Part shown: positions 12,824-30,029 of the stretch, piece after piece | How the letters are laid out: the number at the start of each line of letters is the position of its first letter | Numbering within the stretch: the stretch's first letter is position 1 | Source: Struthio camelus | Lineage: Eukaryota > Chordata > Aves > Struthioniformes > Struthionidae | Assembly (NCBI RefSeq): GCF_040807025.1 | Contig: NC_090942.1 | Span: 64,808,911 to 64,872,910, forward strand | Reading direction: 5' to 3' | DNA length: 64,000 nucleotides | Position numbers and translations under genes: made by a program | The notes under the pieces: model-generated | What the model saw: the letters and a program-made list of their open reading frames with translations, nothing else | Told to the model about the DNA's origin: nothing | Databases searched by the model: none

Positions 12824-15800
12824 CCACAACTCTGTATATTCTGCATTATTTTTAGTGACCTTAGAAGCATAGTCCTGTGCAGCTGCAAAAAACTCCCTGA
12901 GCTATGAGCTAAGATCCATGCGTGAACAATTGGTGTAGGCAGGTATGAGCAATAACCTGCCATGCCATAGCATTCCTCTAGTTGCAAAAAGAGCATTCCC
13001 ATGCCTTTCTCACTGTTTAACCACTGAATGTGAAAATTTTAAAAATAACCACTGCTTAATAAATCGTTGCCAAAAATTACTGTAACTACTTTCCTGACGG
13101 TCAAAGAGGGCTGCCAAAACCAACAAACCAGTTCTCCGCGGTAAAATTTGTCAGCATCGCTATGAGCCATAAAAACATATTATCAGTTATGTTCTTTAGA
13201 TGCATTTGTTTGTTTGTTTTTTAAATTGTAGGCTAAAAATTGGCCTTTCAATTGGCCATGAGATGAACATTCATCTTCAAGGACAGCTGCGTGTCTGAGA
13301 ACACAGACATGCTCCAAACCCTGGGGAGCCTATATATGTTGACAGGAAGAGTCTTCTTTCCACATCAGTCATCCACCAAGTCCACAGGACTCGTATTGCC
13401 TCTATTTGTTTCCACATACCTGGCTCCTCTGAGGTGAGTGCAAGTCTGGAATAAGAATTAGTGCAAATCAAGTATTGACTGCATGAGCTGTGAGGTTCAA
13501 AGATGACACTGCTGGAAAATACCGTGGCTGTCGTGCTACACCTTCTGATTTGTGCATCGGCCCCTTTGCAGGCCTTTGGAGGCTCATCTTCCTGGACTTT
13601 TAGGACTGGAGATCTTCTGCAGTGTCAATGCTCCACATCCTTCCCATCTTCCACTGTGGTCCTCTGGTGCCTTGGCTCGTTCATATCTGCAAAGGGGGTG
13701 CTGAATCCCAGCTTCACATACATATCAAGCACAAGAGTGGGGAACACAAAAAGACCGGATAATTTGGCCAAATAAATACATTCTGATACACTATATAGCA
13801 GTCATGGTGTTACTGTGCTGTAGATTTGTAAAGGGACCCTTCTTTAGACTGTCAGGTTTCAATCAACAACACCTCTTAGTGTTCACTTCACCCTTAACCA
13901 TCATGGGGGGTTGTGAAGGTGCTACCATAGTCTAATGCTAATACTAATCAACATACCTATTTTTCTACTGCTGTGAATGATAATATAGGACTACAGACAA
14001 CAGCGGATCTACCTCCTCATCTGAAAAAAGCCTTCTAAGAGTTAGCAGTAGTTTTATTCACAGACTCTCATTGTTTTTCTTTTCTCATCACACCAGTTGA
14101 TAATGTTCCTCCGGTCAACCTTAAAACATCTAAATGTTTCACTCGCTCTCATTGATGAGGGAGACTTCTTTGGAACAGAGTAAGTTGTCAGTAAAAATCT
14201 CTCCGCTTACTAAGTGCAATTAATTTTATTATCCCCAATCAGCACTCAATAGTAGACTCTGATATTATAACCCCAACTGAGCAACGAATGAATAAATTTT
14301 ATTCTAATGGATTTTGAGTTCTTCTGAGATCAGCTGGACTGATTTTCAAACTGCTTTTCAAGAGCATAAGTTGCAACTGGGGATATTTTTTCCAGAAAAG
14401 GGGAATCAGAATAACTTTTCTTAAATACTGCAAGAACAGCTACTATTAAAGATTTCGCTTTGGAGTGGGAAATAACTTGTGGTTTTGTACAGCAGCCATT
14501 TTTCATGGCACACGGTCAGCACCACATGCTCTTCTTAGAACCCAGCTGATTTTAGTCCTCGGCATTTTTAGGGCAGTGACAAGCCCTGGTGGAATATAGC
14601 TTGTGGCCACCCTTCGGTTTCCCCTGCTGCTTCAGAATTCCTTTAAAAATGAAGCCTTGCATACTTGTTTTTCAGAGAACAGCAATGGACTTGTTTCACA
14701 ACAGCTTTTGCTATATTTTACTTATGCTTCTTTTTCTTGCTCCCTTCAAGGAAGAAAACACATGAATCAAGCCTTTGTTCAGGCTGGCTGGCTACACAGC
14801 TTAACCCTCAATGCTCCAGAGACACGCATCTTCGCGGTCGGACAGGTATAGGGCATGCTTTGTCACCAAAGTAGTCATGAAAAATAAGAAATCCCATTCA
14901 TATATAACAGCTACCTTTGTTGTTTTCCACTCTCTAAACTACACTATAACAAACACAGATCTTAAAATTAAGGTGCCTGTGTACCTCCTGGTACTGGGGA
15001 GGCCCAGTACCAAAAATTCCTAAATACAGTATACCTTACTGGTATTTTGTTTATGCCTCACTGCTTAGAACATTTTAGTGGTGATGACTGTTGACTAATA
15101 ACTGCTGTCATTAACAGCAGCCTGTCAGCAGTACCACGCAGTAAAAGTTAGCAGTGTCCCAGGACCCTGAAGTTTCCCATACAGATTTCAACTTTCCCAC
15201 CTGAGCTAGTTAGATCTCTGGCTTTTGTCCAAACTGATCATAACCGCCCAGGTATTTTTTGGGGGATGATTGAACCAAGCAAATATCAACATTCTTTCAA
15301 TTACTGTGCTGAAATGCTGTTAAACATCAAGAGAAGAATGATGCAGAGCATTCAAGCACCCTCATGTATTTAATACCTGAGTATTTAATACTCATGTATT
15401 AAATACCTGAGTAACAGCAAAGTACTGTTAATGGATGCCAGCCAGCTCAGATTTGTGGCAATGTACAGGTATGTACAATGTATGGTATAGGGCCATCTTA
15501 AATTAATATCAGACAACTTAGTCAGAAGACTATACACAAGAAATAAACAATTCATGCTTAAGAACCACAGAAAGAAAGAAACCAGAAAAAGATACCTATG
15601 AACATCAGAGTCAAAGACTTTGCAGTGAACTGTGTCTTCAATAGATACTATCACTGAGAAATATTATAATACAGTTTGGCCATTGGATACTAACTCTGTT
15701 ATTTAAAAAAATGATTAAAACATTTCATAGAAAAATGTATCTCATTTGGAATTTAAAAAAACACTGTTCTCCTAAGTGTCATACTTTTATTCTAAGTGGT

Positions 15801-17040
15801 CTTTAATCTTTCATTATCTTACTCTAAATGGTATGGAATATACAGCAAACCTGTTGGTTGGGTTTTCACACTCTACTAAGTACTAAAGTGATTAAATATT
15901 GTACACTGCATTTCAGTCACTGCGTGGTAAGTTTAACCCTTATCTACTTCACTGTTTATATAACATGCTCTGAGCTACTGACACTATCAAGCCTAATATT
16001 GGTTAAAGCTAGATTTTAACAAGGTGACAGAATTTATCTGGAGCACCACCTGGAGTCTGCAGGCTCCGATGCTGCTTGTGTGAATGTTTAAACGGGTTCT
16101 ACCAGCTCTCTCCAATGAGGCAAACATCTCACCACCCACCTAGAGCAGACCTGCTCCTGGTCGAGATAGGGAGAGCTCTTGGGCACGCTGAGACAGTCTA
16201 CAGGAGAACCTCTGAGCACTGCTCTGCTTTTGCTTAAATTGTATTTTTTGTTATTAAAGAACAAATTCTGTGAATCTGGGAAAAACTTGGAATAATGGAT
16301 GACCTGCAAGCTAAATCCAAAGCTTGTCAAAGGATTTCTGTGGGTTCAACTTTGAAGATGAGCTGCAATATCAGGAAACCTGCAGAAAAATGACTGGGTG
16401 TTGAAATAGATGCATTTGTATAAAATGCACAAAATGAAGAATGTCGCAGTTGATAGCCAAACTCTGAAACAATTCCTTTAAAAAAAAAAACAAACAAAAT
16501 AAATACACTAGCAACTTTACTGCCTTAACAGAAGCAGGCACAAAATGCTATAAAGCGATAATTATAGTGAACTGCCACAATGCATAGCGATGTTATGCAA
16601 GACAGATCAGCTTAGAAATGTACAGCTTGTGCTGAAATATTTACTTGTTCCAAGTCATAAGAATACAGAACATTTAGTTTTCTTTTCTGAGGGTGTGGGG
16701 GTGTTTGGTGGAGTCAAAGTCCTGTCATCCAGAGTGCACACTGTCCTCCAGAAGAAAGCACCTTCTGATAACACTTCCTTTCCTCCTGTTTGAGAGGACA
16801 GAGCTTGGGAACCTCAGTTAAGGAACCACGCTGAATAGTTCTGCCATGGTGCCACATTCGGGGCAGGAACCCAATTGGTCGTGCTGTCGGAGACGGTGAC
16901 AGCAATGATGCTAACACTGAAAGAGTGTAACGCAAAGGCAGTTGATTCCTAAAGCCGGCTGAAGAGTAGCAGCGTGTGTGCCTGCATGCACTCGACTCTG
17001 ACTTTGAAAGGAGGCTGTTTATGTGGGAGAGTGATTCTCC

Positions 17041-17043
<3 letters not shown>

Positions 17044-17072
<29 letters not shown>
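17044..17072. repeat. Poly-T tract (29 T)
   Basis: An uninterrupted run of 29 T, consistent with the tail of a minus-strand retrotransposed sequence or a simple mononucleotide repeat. No element body was recognised. Confidence 0.9.
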
Positions 17073-17074
<2 letters not shown>

Positions 17075-19188
17075 ATAAGAGCTCTCTGGCAGATTGCCCG
17101 ATTTCAGAGCAGGGTTATTTTGCAATTATTTTTGTCTGGTTTGTCTTAATCCCCCTTTTTCACGAGACACTCTGCAGCAGGACAACCCCATGGTGTACTC
17201 TCTCACTCCTGCTTCCAGGAAGCGAAACCATGGCTACTGCCAGGCTGGGGAGACCCCGAGGGCCTTGCTCAAAAGGAAGCACCAGGGGACGTTTTCAGCT
17301 TGTCAAGTTGCACAGCCGGGGTATGAGAACAACCATTCCCCAACAACGAAATAAGTCGGAGGCTGAGCGCGAGGTCCCATTTCCCCATTGGAAGTGGGAG
17401 TAGCACCGTGGCCGAGGAGGGGGCAGAAAGCCCGAGGGGTGCGTTCCCTGGGAAGGGGACCTGGGTAAGGGCCAAAGGCGAAACTGCCTCTTGTAGCTAG
17501 CGGGTTTCCTTCTACGTTTGCCTGAAGGGCGCTATTGCCTGGCCCAGAGGAAGGTGGAAGGCTGTCTGATAATCAGCGTGAGTGGCTCTGTTTTTGTTTT
17601 TTGTTTTTTCTGGAATAAAGCCTGACCCAAGAGGCTTCCTTTCTTGGGGTCCATTGCATTTGCTCCCTCCAGCTGGCAGGAGGCACGATCAGCCCTACAG
17701 CGCAGTGTCTTATCCTTGCGAGCGTGAACCTGGCAGCCTCGGTTTCACCGCTGAGCTTATTTCAGAAACCTGTTGTTCCTACCAGGACACTACAGACGAT
17801 GATGTCTTCAAATAGAGTGCACATTTTGTAGTTGAAGAGCACAATGAATTACGTGCAGCTTCTGACCAAGAAAATCAGCTACAGCAAGATCACTGCTTAT
17901 AAGAGCTGCCTGTCGGTTACAAATCCAAATTTCTTCTTGCAGTCCCACCACTCTCCAGGAAAGATGGAGGGGCCAAGGCAGGACCTTGACTGGAAAATAT
18001 TCCTCTGATAGTCCAAGGCTGCAAACAGAAACTCTCGATTTCCAGCATCAACCTGAGAGGCAAATGTTACAGTTCCTTTCCTCATGTTACGACACTCATT
18101 TATTCAAATGGAGAAACCCAAGACATTAACGATGATTGGGGATTACATGCAACTCCTATTCTGTGTAATTTCCAGTCCCTCCTTTCTAAATTTTAAAGAA
18201 AATGAATTACCTTCAGTGTTTTACCTCCTTATCTCAACATTTATTCTAAGTTCTCTTGTGCTCTCTGGTTCATTCAAACGGAAATGTAAAATCATAACAT
18301 TACATCAGTAAACGCATTTCTGCTAATGAAACTGCAAATCAAAAGTGCTCAGGCTGCTTTTAGCTAAAATAAAAGTTTTCATTAATATGTACTCATGTTC
18401 ACAGCGTATGTATACATAACTGCAAACGAGTTTGCTTAAAGATGTTCAGGAAAAAGGGTGCTTACCATTGGATACACGATTTTGGAATCATTCTAATAAA
18501 ATTAATATTTTTAATGGTCAGTCAGGAAAGAGAAAAATGAAAACCACGGGAGAAGGGAAGAATGTAAGAAAGGATGTGATTTTGGAGTTCAGAGAGGAGC
18601 TAAGAGAAAAGGAACGGTGCTGTGCTGAGATGCTAAAACCCCAAAACATGCCACTGAAAAATATACTAAATACATTACAGGTCCGACTCTTTTTTTTTAA
18701 AGCACATTACAACTAGAAGCATCAGTAGGTACTAAAGGGAGTCTGGTATGGCCATCAGGCTAGAACTACTGAGTCTTCAATATCCTTTGGAGGCACCGAC
18801 TATCTGATGGACTATTGTTATTGTTGCTAAGCAGACGAAACACATTGTAAATGAAGTGGTCAGAGCATTATTTCAATACCACATAGAAGAATTTGGATCA
18901 GTGGTATCACTTCTGTGAGCCTTGCCCACATTAAGTAACAGAAAGCAAACACAGACATTAGCCCAGTAAATGCACAGTGAATTGGGAAACCTCGGTAATT
19001 CATTCAGTACAGAAGCACTCGCTAGTTTATTTGCCAGGAACATTCGTAAAAAAAGATCCAGCTGAGTCTAACCTAAGCCATAAGACTTGTTTTCACTCAG
19101 CTTTGAAAAATAAGAGCAGTTACTAAGGCGAAGAACATAGGTACTCCTAGAAGGAAATGAGTATTTGAAAATACCTTAACAAAACGGG

Positions 19189-19208
19189 AAAAAAAAAAAA
19201 AAAAAAAA
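19189..19208. repeat. Poly-A tract (20 A)
   Basis: An uninterrupted run of 20 A with no recognised element body beside it. Confidence 0.9.
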
Positions 19209-22200
19209 GACCCAGCTCAGCTGGGGAAAGGATGCTGTGTTGTTTCTGTGTCTTGAGCACATTTACCCTTGTACTGTTCACTAGGACCCAGTTTCTAACA
19301 GAAGCAGAAAGCCAGATGGTAATCCCCAGTCTCAATAAAAGGGACTTTTTCTGTGTGCTGTCATGTGCTTGCCCAGTCAAGCTTGCATTGTGAAGTCAAG
19401 GCCCAATTTTGGGGAATAGAAACAATTTTATTAACAAATGGAATTGCTGCTATTTAGGGACAGATATTTTGATATGGCATTTAAGGCCTATATATTGTTA
19501 AAGGCTTGGTTACGAGAATGAAAAAAATAGAATTATTAGTTTCTTCAGATAAAATGTATTTTGCTCAATAACAGCTAGTTTTCAAGAAATCCAGATGCTT
19601 ATGTACGCTACCATATAGCTAAAGTAATTTTAAAATTTATGCAAATTATATTTGTTCAGAATTAGTCCATAATTAATTCCATAAATTGCAATATTTTTGC
19701 AATACTTTCCAATACAGTTTGAGATATATATATATATATATTTTTAAGGGGTCAGCTCTCCCTTCTGATCATAAGTATGCTCTAGTAAAAGCTGTGTAAA
19801 GAAGACATATTCATATCCTGTGCAAGACAGAAACAAGATACAGAGGAGATTCATGATAAAGACTGAGAGATTTATTGGAGCCTATGGAAGAAGAAAGAAA
19901 ATTAAATTTATCCACTGAGGAAAACTAAGCATTGTTACATATCGCTTCTGCTAAAGGGATCTGAGATTTGTATAGACCCTGCACTGCCTCCTCTGTAACA
20001 GTTAATCCAGTCCAAGCCTCTGCTGCAGGGAATGCGCAAGCGGTTCTGAACAATGAACTGATTCACGAACAATGAAGAGCAGTTCAGATGGAGGGATACT
20101 CTTCGAAGAACTATATGTTTTTGTGTATTTGATGTATTGAATTGATGTATTTGGTGTACTCCTGTGTATTTTAGGGAGTTTCTGTTTTCAGGAGTCTAAA
20201 TAGTGACATGTAGACTTTTTTTGCTGAGCCTGTCTTGACTGCTTGTCTTTATAGTTCCTGCACCTCCTGGGAAGTAAGTGGTGTTTTGCCCTCACATTAT
20301 AACACGTTCTCTTGAGGAACAGTCACTTGATAGCAAAGCAAATTTGTATCAAACAGCCAGAGGAGGCCCAAGAGCCATATTTCCTATATTTCCTTGTGCA
20401 AAGCTTCCTGTTTTGGGGGTGGGAGGTGGTGCAAAATAGTCCCATATAGCATTTTGAAAGTAAATACTAGACAGCAGGAGGAAGCTTGTATAAATGGATG
20501 GTTTCTGCACTTACTTTCTATTCTGCGGCCTGCAGCAAAGATGTAGCTGGTGGGAAATTTTAGCCCCAGTAATGTGAGTTAAATCTGGTTTCCACTTTGC
20601 ATGGTGTCCATTGAGAAGAGATATCATAATAGGTCTTGGATACAAAGCTATGCTGTAACTGCTAAAAAATCCTAATAAAATTAGAAAGGGTTAATATTAA
20701 ATAATCTCATTACCTTGCAACTGGCTGCCACATGGCTATAGTAGATTATTATGAAATTGTTGATTCTCTGGCTTTGGGCCTAAGGTGTGTTAGACAGATA
20801 AGACAAACTGAAGCGGAAAAAGTGAAATCTGAAATACATGGGAGGACCACTGAATTTATCTCCCTTTCTGCTTTGCTTTCTGGTTCCTCAAGCACCTTTA
20901 TTCTTTTCAGAAGGCCTTTTTATGCCCAAACTTGCCTTATTCGTAAGACTGAATCACTGGTGGTCGGGTTGTCCGTCCACTTCACCGTGGACTTTACCTA
21001 CCCACATGGCAGCCTGGGTGGCACACATGCACACAGCAAGTTTGTCATGCTAGTTTGTGAGCTTATGCTCCTAGCAGCGGTATCTGAGCCATCATTTGCC
21101 TTTTTAGCTACTATTAATGTACTCCTCAGCATTGGAAGGGGTATACAGTCAACCTCAAGTGCTAGTGCTCTTCTCAGAGGGATCCCAGGGTATAACGATC
21201 AGTAATATTTTTAAATTCTTTCCTTATGCATACGCTAAGTCTGTGCCTCATAGAGCCTCATCCTTCCTTGTGCTCACACAGTGCCATGGCTATAAGACCA
21301 AAAAAATGTCATTGAAGAAGAATATGCTGCAGTGTCTTTTCTTTGTGGGTCACTTTCAGCTCCTGCTTTCTTGCTTTCTAGCACCTTGGCCAGGGTCTTG
21401 CTGCTGTTGGCAGGCTGGAAGATGGTGACATTTATTGCTGCCTTTCTGATAGAGGATCTTCAACCGCCTGGTATTTCTGTGGTCATAGCTTGGGAAACCA
21501 GTCAGGTTCTCAACTGCTCCAGCAGTAGCCAAAGGGAGCTTTCTTCTCATTTGAATTTGGCCACAGTTTGTATTCAGCCTTTACTTTTCACTGTTTGTTC
21601 CCTGTTCCTGAGTCACATTTGCCTCATTTGAGGATTCGAATACGCCACATATGCCATATATATTTGAATATTTAGTCATTAACAGAGGTCTTTCCCTGTC
21701 ATCATGGCAATAGATTTTCTAGCTCTGACATTTGGAGTGGGAGTTAGTTTTGAAGGTCCCCAGTAACCTGGCAGTTGTCTACATTAGAGGTTGCACTTTG
21801 TGTACAAGCTTGCAAGTGAAGTGCTAAAGTGAGAGCTCTTTTGATTTATAGAGATCTGTGAGGGTTTGTGGACCTAGAAAGATTCTTCCCACGACCAGAA
21901 GTAGGCTGAAAGCATTGGCTTTTGTAGCTTAAACTATCACCAGTAGTATTTGAGGAGATGGGTAATTTGAGGTGCTGGGTGTGTGACCCTGCTGGAAGGG
22001 AGGGGGTGCCCACACCTCGAGGTAGTCACTGACTTCTGCTATTTTGAGGCCAAAGACAGGAAATAAATAGCAGTGAATAAAACCATGCAACTAGAACCAA
22101 GCTTTCTGGTGCACCAGAAACAGTTTTAAAAACAGAAACAGTGCTTAGTGCTCAGCTATGAAGTAGTCTTTCCTTCCTTTTCAAGCCAGCACCCTCTATT

Positions 22201-24516
22201 CTTGAGTATGTGCTCAATTGCCAGCAGATGGGCAGACAGGCATCACACCCCTGGGACGTGCACCACTCTGCAGGAAATAACGCAGCCTTGTAAAGCTGGT
22301 GGGCAAGAGCACAGGCAAGAAGTTCATCCTGTGAGCCACCCATTCAGGGAAAAAGCCTGGCTGCATTTCCTTCTGTGAGCACTCAGTGCCCCTAAAGGGT
22401 ACGGTCTGCCTTACTGAGCCTTGCCCTCAGACTCAGTTCCTCCTCCGGTTTCTACCTCAGCGCCAAACCAAACTCTCTATTTCCTCCTTCCCTAAAAGCC
22501 CCACAGAGAGCTGATTCTTCCCCAGGGAAAAGTTGTCACCCTGTCCTCCATATTAATGTAGTCACCAGATCTTAACATGCCTCTTAAAGGCATTTCCTCA
22601 GAAACACTTTCCCTTACAGACAAAATCTTCCTATTGTACTGGAATAGGATGATCTCTAAGGAAAAATATTACAGTTACTACTTGTTATGTGATTCTGTTA
22701 GGATCCTCACTGGGCAAAGGTTTGCACAAGGGAAAAAACTGCTCTGGAACAGCCTCAACCGAAGAGTTAATTCAGAAATGGGAAGGCTTGAACCAAGCAG
22801 AGAAGGCAGACACTGACCGTATGACAGAACTGCAGGACTGTCAATGGCTCTTCCACAACAGAGTTTTGATTTAGTATCAATTAGCCATCTCTGCCTACTA
22901 CCAGAACAACCTAGAGTCTCCAATATTAAGCTGGAGCATTTCCTATGAACTTTATCTAGACCGTCAAGAATCAAAAGCTGTTTCCCATGAGAGTTAGCAA
23001 TTCCATGCAGTGAAAATAGCTACATTTATCACACTCATCTCCTTAGCTATCTGGATACAGTGAGTGTATTTGTGGGGGGGTAAATAAGTAATCAGCTTAA
23101 ACTACATGGGGCTTTCCAGATGGTTAGACATTAGCTTATCTACTTGGCAGACACCAAATCCTCTTGCAGTAAATCCACTGAAGCCAACTGTGCTGTCTAT
23201 GACCAGTAGTTACACTCCTGTACTGATCAAAGTGCATCTCCATCATTTTCTCCTGGATCTCAATGGAGGGTGGTCACTGTATCCCTTTATTGCACAATTG
23301 GATTGAAGTGCAAGAGTAAACTTACAAAAGTGCACTGGGGTGCTTTTCCTTTAGGATTTGTCCACTTGCATGGGAAAAGGGACCATCGTAGCAGCATCGA
23401 TGTGAAAGCTTGCTGGAGAGCTGAGAAAGATACACAGTGAACAGCTGGAAAACACTTTTCATTCAGCTCACCAGTACTTGTTAGCAAAGTAAAGTCTGCA
23501 AGCATTCAGAAATATAAAATGCTCTGAGCAATACATTTCTGAAATAAAAGTATAGTCATCTCCTTTCTGTCTCACCTTTAAAAATTGTGAAATGAGATGA
23601 CTAGATTTTGATTTATGAGGTTTAACAACAGAGCAGGAAGGAAATAAGCTGTTTACCTGTCTGTGCTTTAACTAATAGTGCTTGCTCTGTTACAAGCCTG
23701 TTGACGCAGGGTATTTTTGTTAAACTGGGACTCTGAAATGTGGCTTCTACAAAAATTACAGCTGCAGACTCCTGAGTATGTATGTGGTCAGTCACAGGAA
23801 GCAGTTCAGTTGAAACCCTTAGGAGTGCTCTGCATCGTAGAGGAAATATTTGCACCCAGTGATGGCAAGAGTCCATCTCGGATGCAATTCCACCCCTGAA
23901 CTGGAAAATAGTATTCCAGTAAAATGGGGCCAAAGGATTGTTATGCAAAGATTAAATTCATATCCTAGTCATATCTGTGGAATTAATTCAGCAAGATTTC
24001 TCTGTCCAAACAGACAGGAACACTTCAGGGGTTGGAATATGAGATTTGATAAAACCCTGAGGGAAAAGCAAACATCCCAGCAAATACAACACCTAGTAGG
24101 ATTGATGGGTTGGAGGAGCAAGAACAGATTTGGATTTGGTATGTTGCTTAATGTAGAAGACTATTTAAAAGAATTATCTTTTCACTAACTGGAAACATTA
24201 TGTAGTAAATATCGCACTCTCTTAATGCATCCTTTACCTCATCCGAGTTTCATCAAAAGCCCTGTGCTTATCCATGGCTAACTAGATCCACACACCTCCC
24301 TGTAGGTCAGTGAAGCTCCAGAGCAGCTCACAGACTTACTTATGAAAAAATTTTGACTTTATGGTCAAATTGCCCAACTCCCCACAGAAGAGCTAGAAGG
24401 TGCAAAAGCATCAAATGCAGCAGCTCATTCCAGGGGTTACTTTACTTACAGTATTTCCTATGGACGCAAATTGCAAGCTGGGATGGCAGAATTAGGAAGC
24501 CATTCCCTGTCCACCC

Positions 24517-24985
24517 CAGTCAGAGCACACACAGCTGAGACACTTCTGAATCACCTGGAAAAGTGCCAGGTGACTGCATGGCTATGTAAAATAAGCCACC
24601 ACCAACTTCAGTCTGTTGGGGGGAAGCAGGGGTGGCTGTGCTCCCTCACAAAGCCACGTTGCCTCCTGAGTCAGTCATTCAAGTGCTGGCTCTGTGGTCC
24701 AAGCAGACCCCCACTGTGGGTCATTACTCAGCTCATAGCAGACTTCTTCCCTCCTCACAGCATGGCCTTGTGAGGGTCTAACTTCAGCAGCTGGAATATC
24801 ACGAGTTTGCTTGACCTAAACCTGAGGAAGCTCTGCTCTGGCAAGGGAGTCATCCCATGTCAAAGACACTAACACTTGGGTATGGCGTCACCAGCAGGAT
24901 GGGCAGACTTGATATAGAAGAGGGTAAGCAGTGATCAGAAAATAAAGAAAATCACGTCCCCTGGGTTAATTACGGGGCTACCAGG
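24517..24985. repeat. Segmental duplicate, copy 1 (3' flank of PARP copy E)
   Basis: This segment aligns along its length with 46907-47418. Shared stretches include agctgagacacttctgaatc and gacctaaacctgaggaagct. Substitutions and small indels are frequent, so it is clearly diverged, unlike the identical block further upstream. It lies 3' of the PARP copy E catalytic exons, as its partner lies 3' of gene A. The original duplication therefore extended past the gene end. Homology stops near the shared phrase 'ccaggatgt'. Confidence 0.85.
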
Positions 24986-25600
24986 ATGTTTTCCAGCACC
25001 GGTTTCCCACATCTCCCAGGGAGGGGTTTTCCAATGGCAGACGCTGTACAACTCCTCCTCGCAGTGGTTCCCGGTGTCCGGTCGGCACTTCCAACATTAT
25101 GACCCCACACTCAGCTTCCGGGCACAGGGCAGCACACACCATCCCCAGAGAGGGGAGGTCATTCAGAGCAACCATGATGACCTGCACTGTCAGCTGCTTT
25201 ATGAGTCCAAGCTGCTGCTGGAGGCTGAAGTGCTCCTGGTGCCGGAGGGGATGGGGCTGCTCACGGAGTAGATGCCTGAGGGGAAGGACTGGCACTATGG
25301 AAGAGCTCAGGGGAGCTGCTTCCACCCGGCCCACGGATGTGACCAACCTCGATGCAGGTGCAGAAGACCCTGCTCTTCCTTGATCAAGAGCAAAAACTGA
25401 GCAACAGCTCACTGCAGTGGCATCATGGCTCTGCTCCCTCTCAGCTCCAGGTTTAACATTCAAATCTGCCGGTGCTGCGACCCACACTGGGGTCCAGGAT
25501 GCTGTCAGGTTGCCGTACACCTCTGCAGCAACATGTGACACGAATGCACTACTACTGTGAATCCAATATGAATTCACTTGGTGTGAACCATTTTACCATC
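24986..25600. other. GC-rich segment with long open frames, copy-E specific
   Basis: The segment starts exactly where homology to the A-side flank ends and has no counterpart at 47.4-47.9 kb. Long frames are open on both strands: a 199-codon frame on the minus strand and, on the plus strand, a frame running to about 25271 that includes HFQHYDPTLSF. I recognise neither. It could be an inserted, decayed retrocopy or ancestral sequence lost from the A side. No function is proposed. Confidence 0.35.
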
Positions 25601-26369
25601 TGGACCTCTTCTTTAAGTTTTGGGAAGTTACATAATTCCCTTAAAGCAAGATCCTGGCCGAGCCTGCAGTCAGAAATGGCACAAAAGCTCAGAGTAACAA
25701 CTTTTAGCTGTTTTTAGAGGAGCGGGAGACTACTGCTGTTTTAATTTTTGCTATAACTGGGCATCAGTAGAGCCTGTGGCATCTGTCAGTTCTCTCAGGG
25801 AAGTTATGTGAAGCAGAGTCCCATTACTAGCTGTGCACTGCATTGCCTACTCTGCCTTCAGCACACAATTAGTGATCAAGGCAAACTGAGGAAGACCAAT
25901 GAATCACTTACTTCTCTGTTATCCAGGAATTTTTTTCTTCTGAATTGGAGTCCTTATGACTCCTACTGCAAGATAACCAAACGGCACCAGCAGAGCAATA
26001 AGGGAACATGATGTATCACTCCTTTAGGATATGATCTAAAAAACTTTTCTTGCCACAAAATTCAAAGCAGCCAAACCACAGGACAAAAACAGCTTACAGC
26101 CCATTGTCTGCTTTTCTTACACTGACAAGATGCTGATGAGCTTCACTTCATGGAAAAACCGCTTCAAAGAATCACCCCTCAAATATGCTTTTTTATACTC
26201 CATTTTCCTCATTTTCTATATTCATTTTCGCAAACATGTCCTAAACAACATGTAGTTATGTACTACACTATAAATGGAAGCAATTTGTTTTACAAATTAA
26301 TCATAATGCACATTTAAATCTACATCACACTTGCATCAAGATGATCATCACATTGTCATGGTTACATTA

Positions 26370-26375
26370 TTTATT
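26370..26375 (-). promoter_or_regulatory. Candidate polyadenylation signal for PARP copy E
   Basis: AATAAA on the minus strand, about 215 bases downstream of the copy E stop codon. This is a plausible distance for a 3' UTR. No equivalent hexamer was seen close to the stop of gene A. Confidence 0.4.
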
Positions 26376-26589
26376 ACAATTTAACTGCCACTAGTCTATT
26401 TAGGAGGAAAACAACACTCATAAAGAAGCCAGCCATTTCATAATTTACATTACTTGTATTTTCATTCTTGCAATTGAAACAGAATAGAAGTATAACTGGA
26501 AGTCAGAAGCAAGATACTCATACGCAACAAAAAAATCTAAGGTTCAAGTGTCATTTTCAGATGAGATACTGTTACCTCTGACATCATCC

Positions 26590-30029
<3,440 letters not shown>

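Larger units (their letters stand above)
9712..24516. other. Gene-free stretch with microsatellites
   Basis: No recognisable exon or RNA gene was found in about 15 kb. Content seen: a TA/CA microsatellite, a T29 run, an A20 run, a short TA repeat near 19723-19742, and two GC-rich patches (11.1-11.5 kb and 17.2-17.5 kb). The longest reading frame, 20732-21205 on the plus strand (157 codons), resembles no family I know. The interval could be an intergenic spacer or a large intron. Confidence 0.55.

Noticed and set aside
12645-13002. Frames through the CA/TA microsatellite
   Set aside because: Repeat artefacts (HTHTHT / CVCVCV peptides).
20732-21205. 157-codon plus-strand frame
   Set aside because: No family resemblance, no flanking splice pattern, and overlapped by another open frame in a second phase.
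22103-22120. 18-bp perfect palindrome TTTCTGGTGCACCAGAAA
   Set aside because: Short, no spacer and no associated feature. Palindromes of this size are expected occasionally in 64 kb.
24978-25577. 199-codon minus-strand frame as a gene
   Set aside because: No recognisable domain; the plus strand is open over part of the same bases, and no splice or UTR evidence was found. Kept only as an unexplained GC-rich segment.
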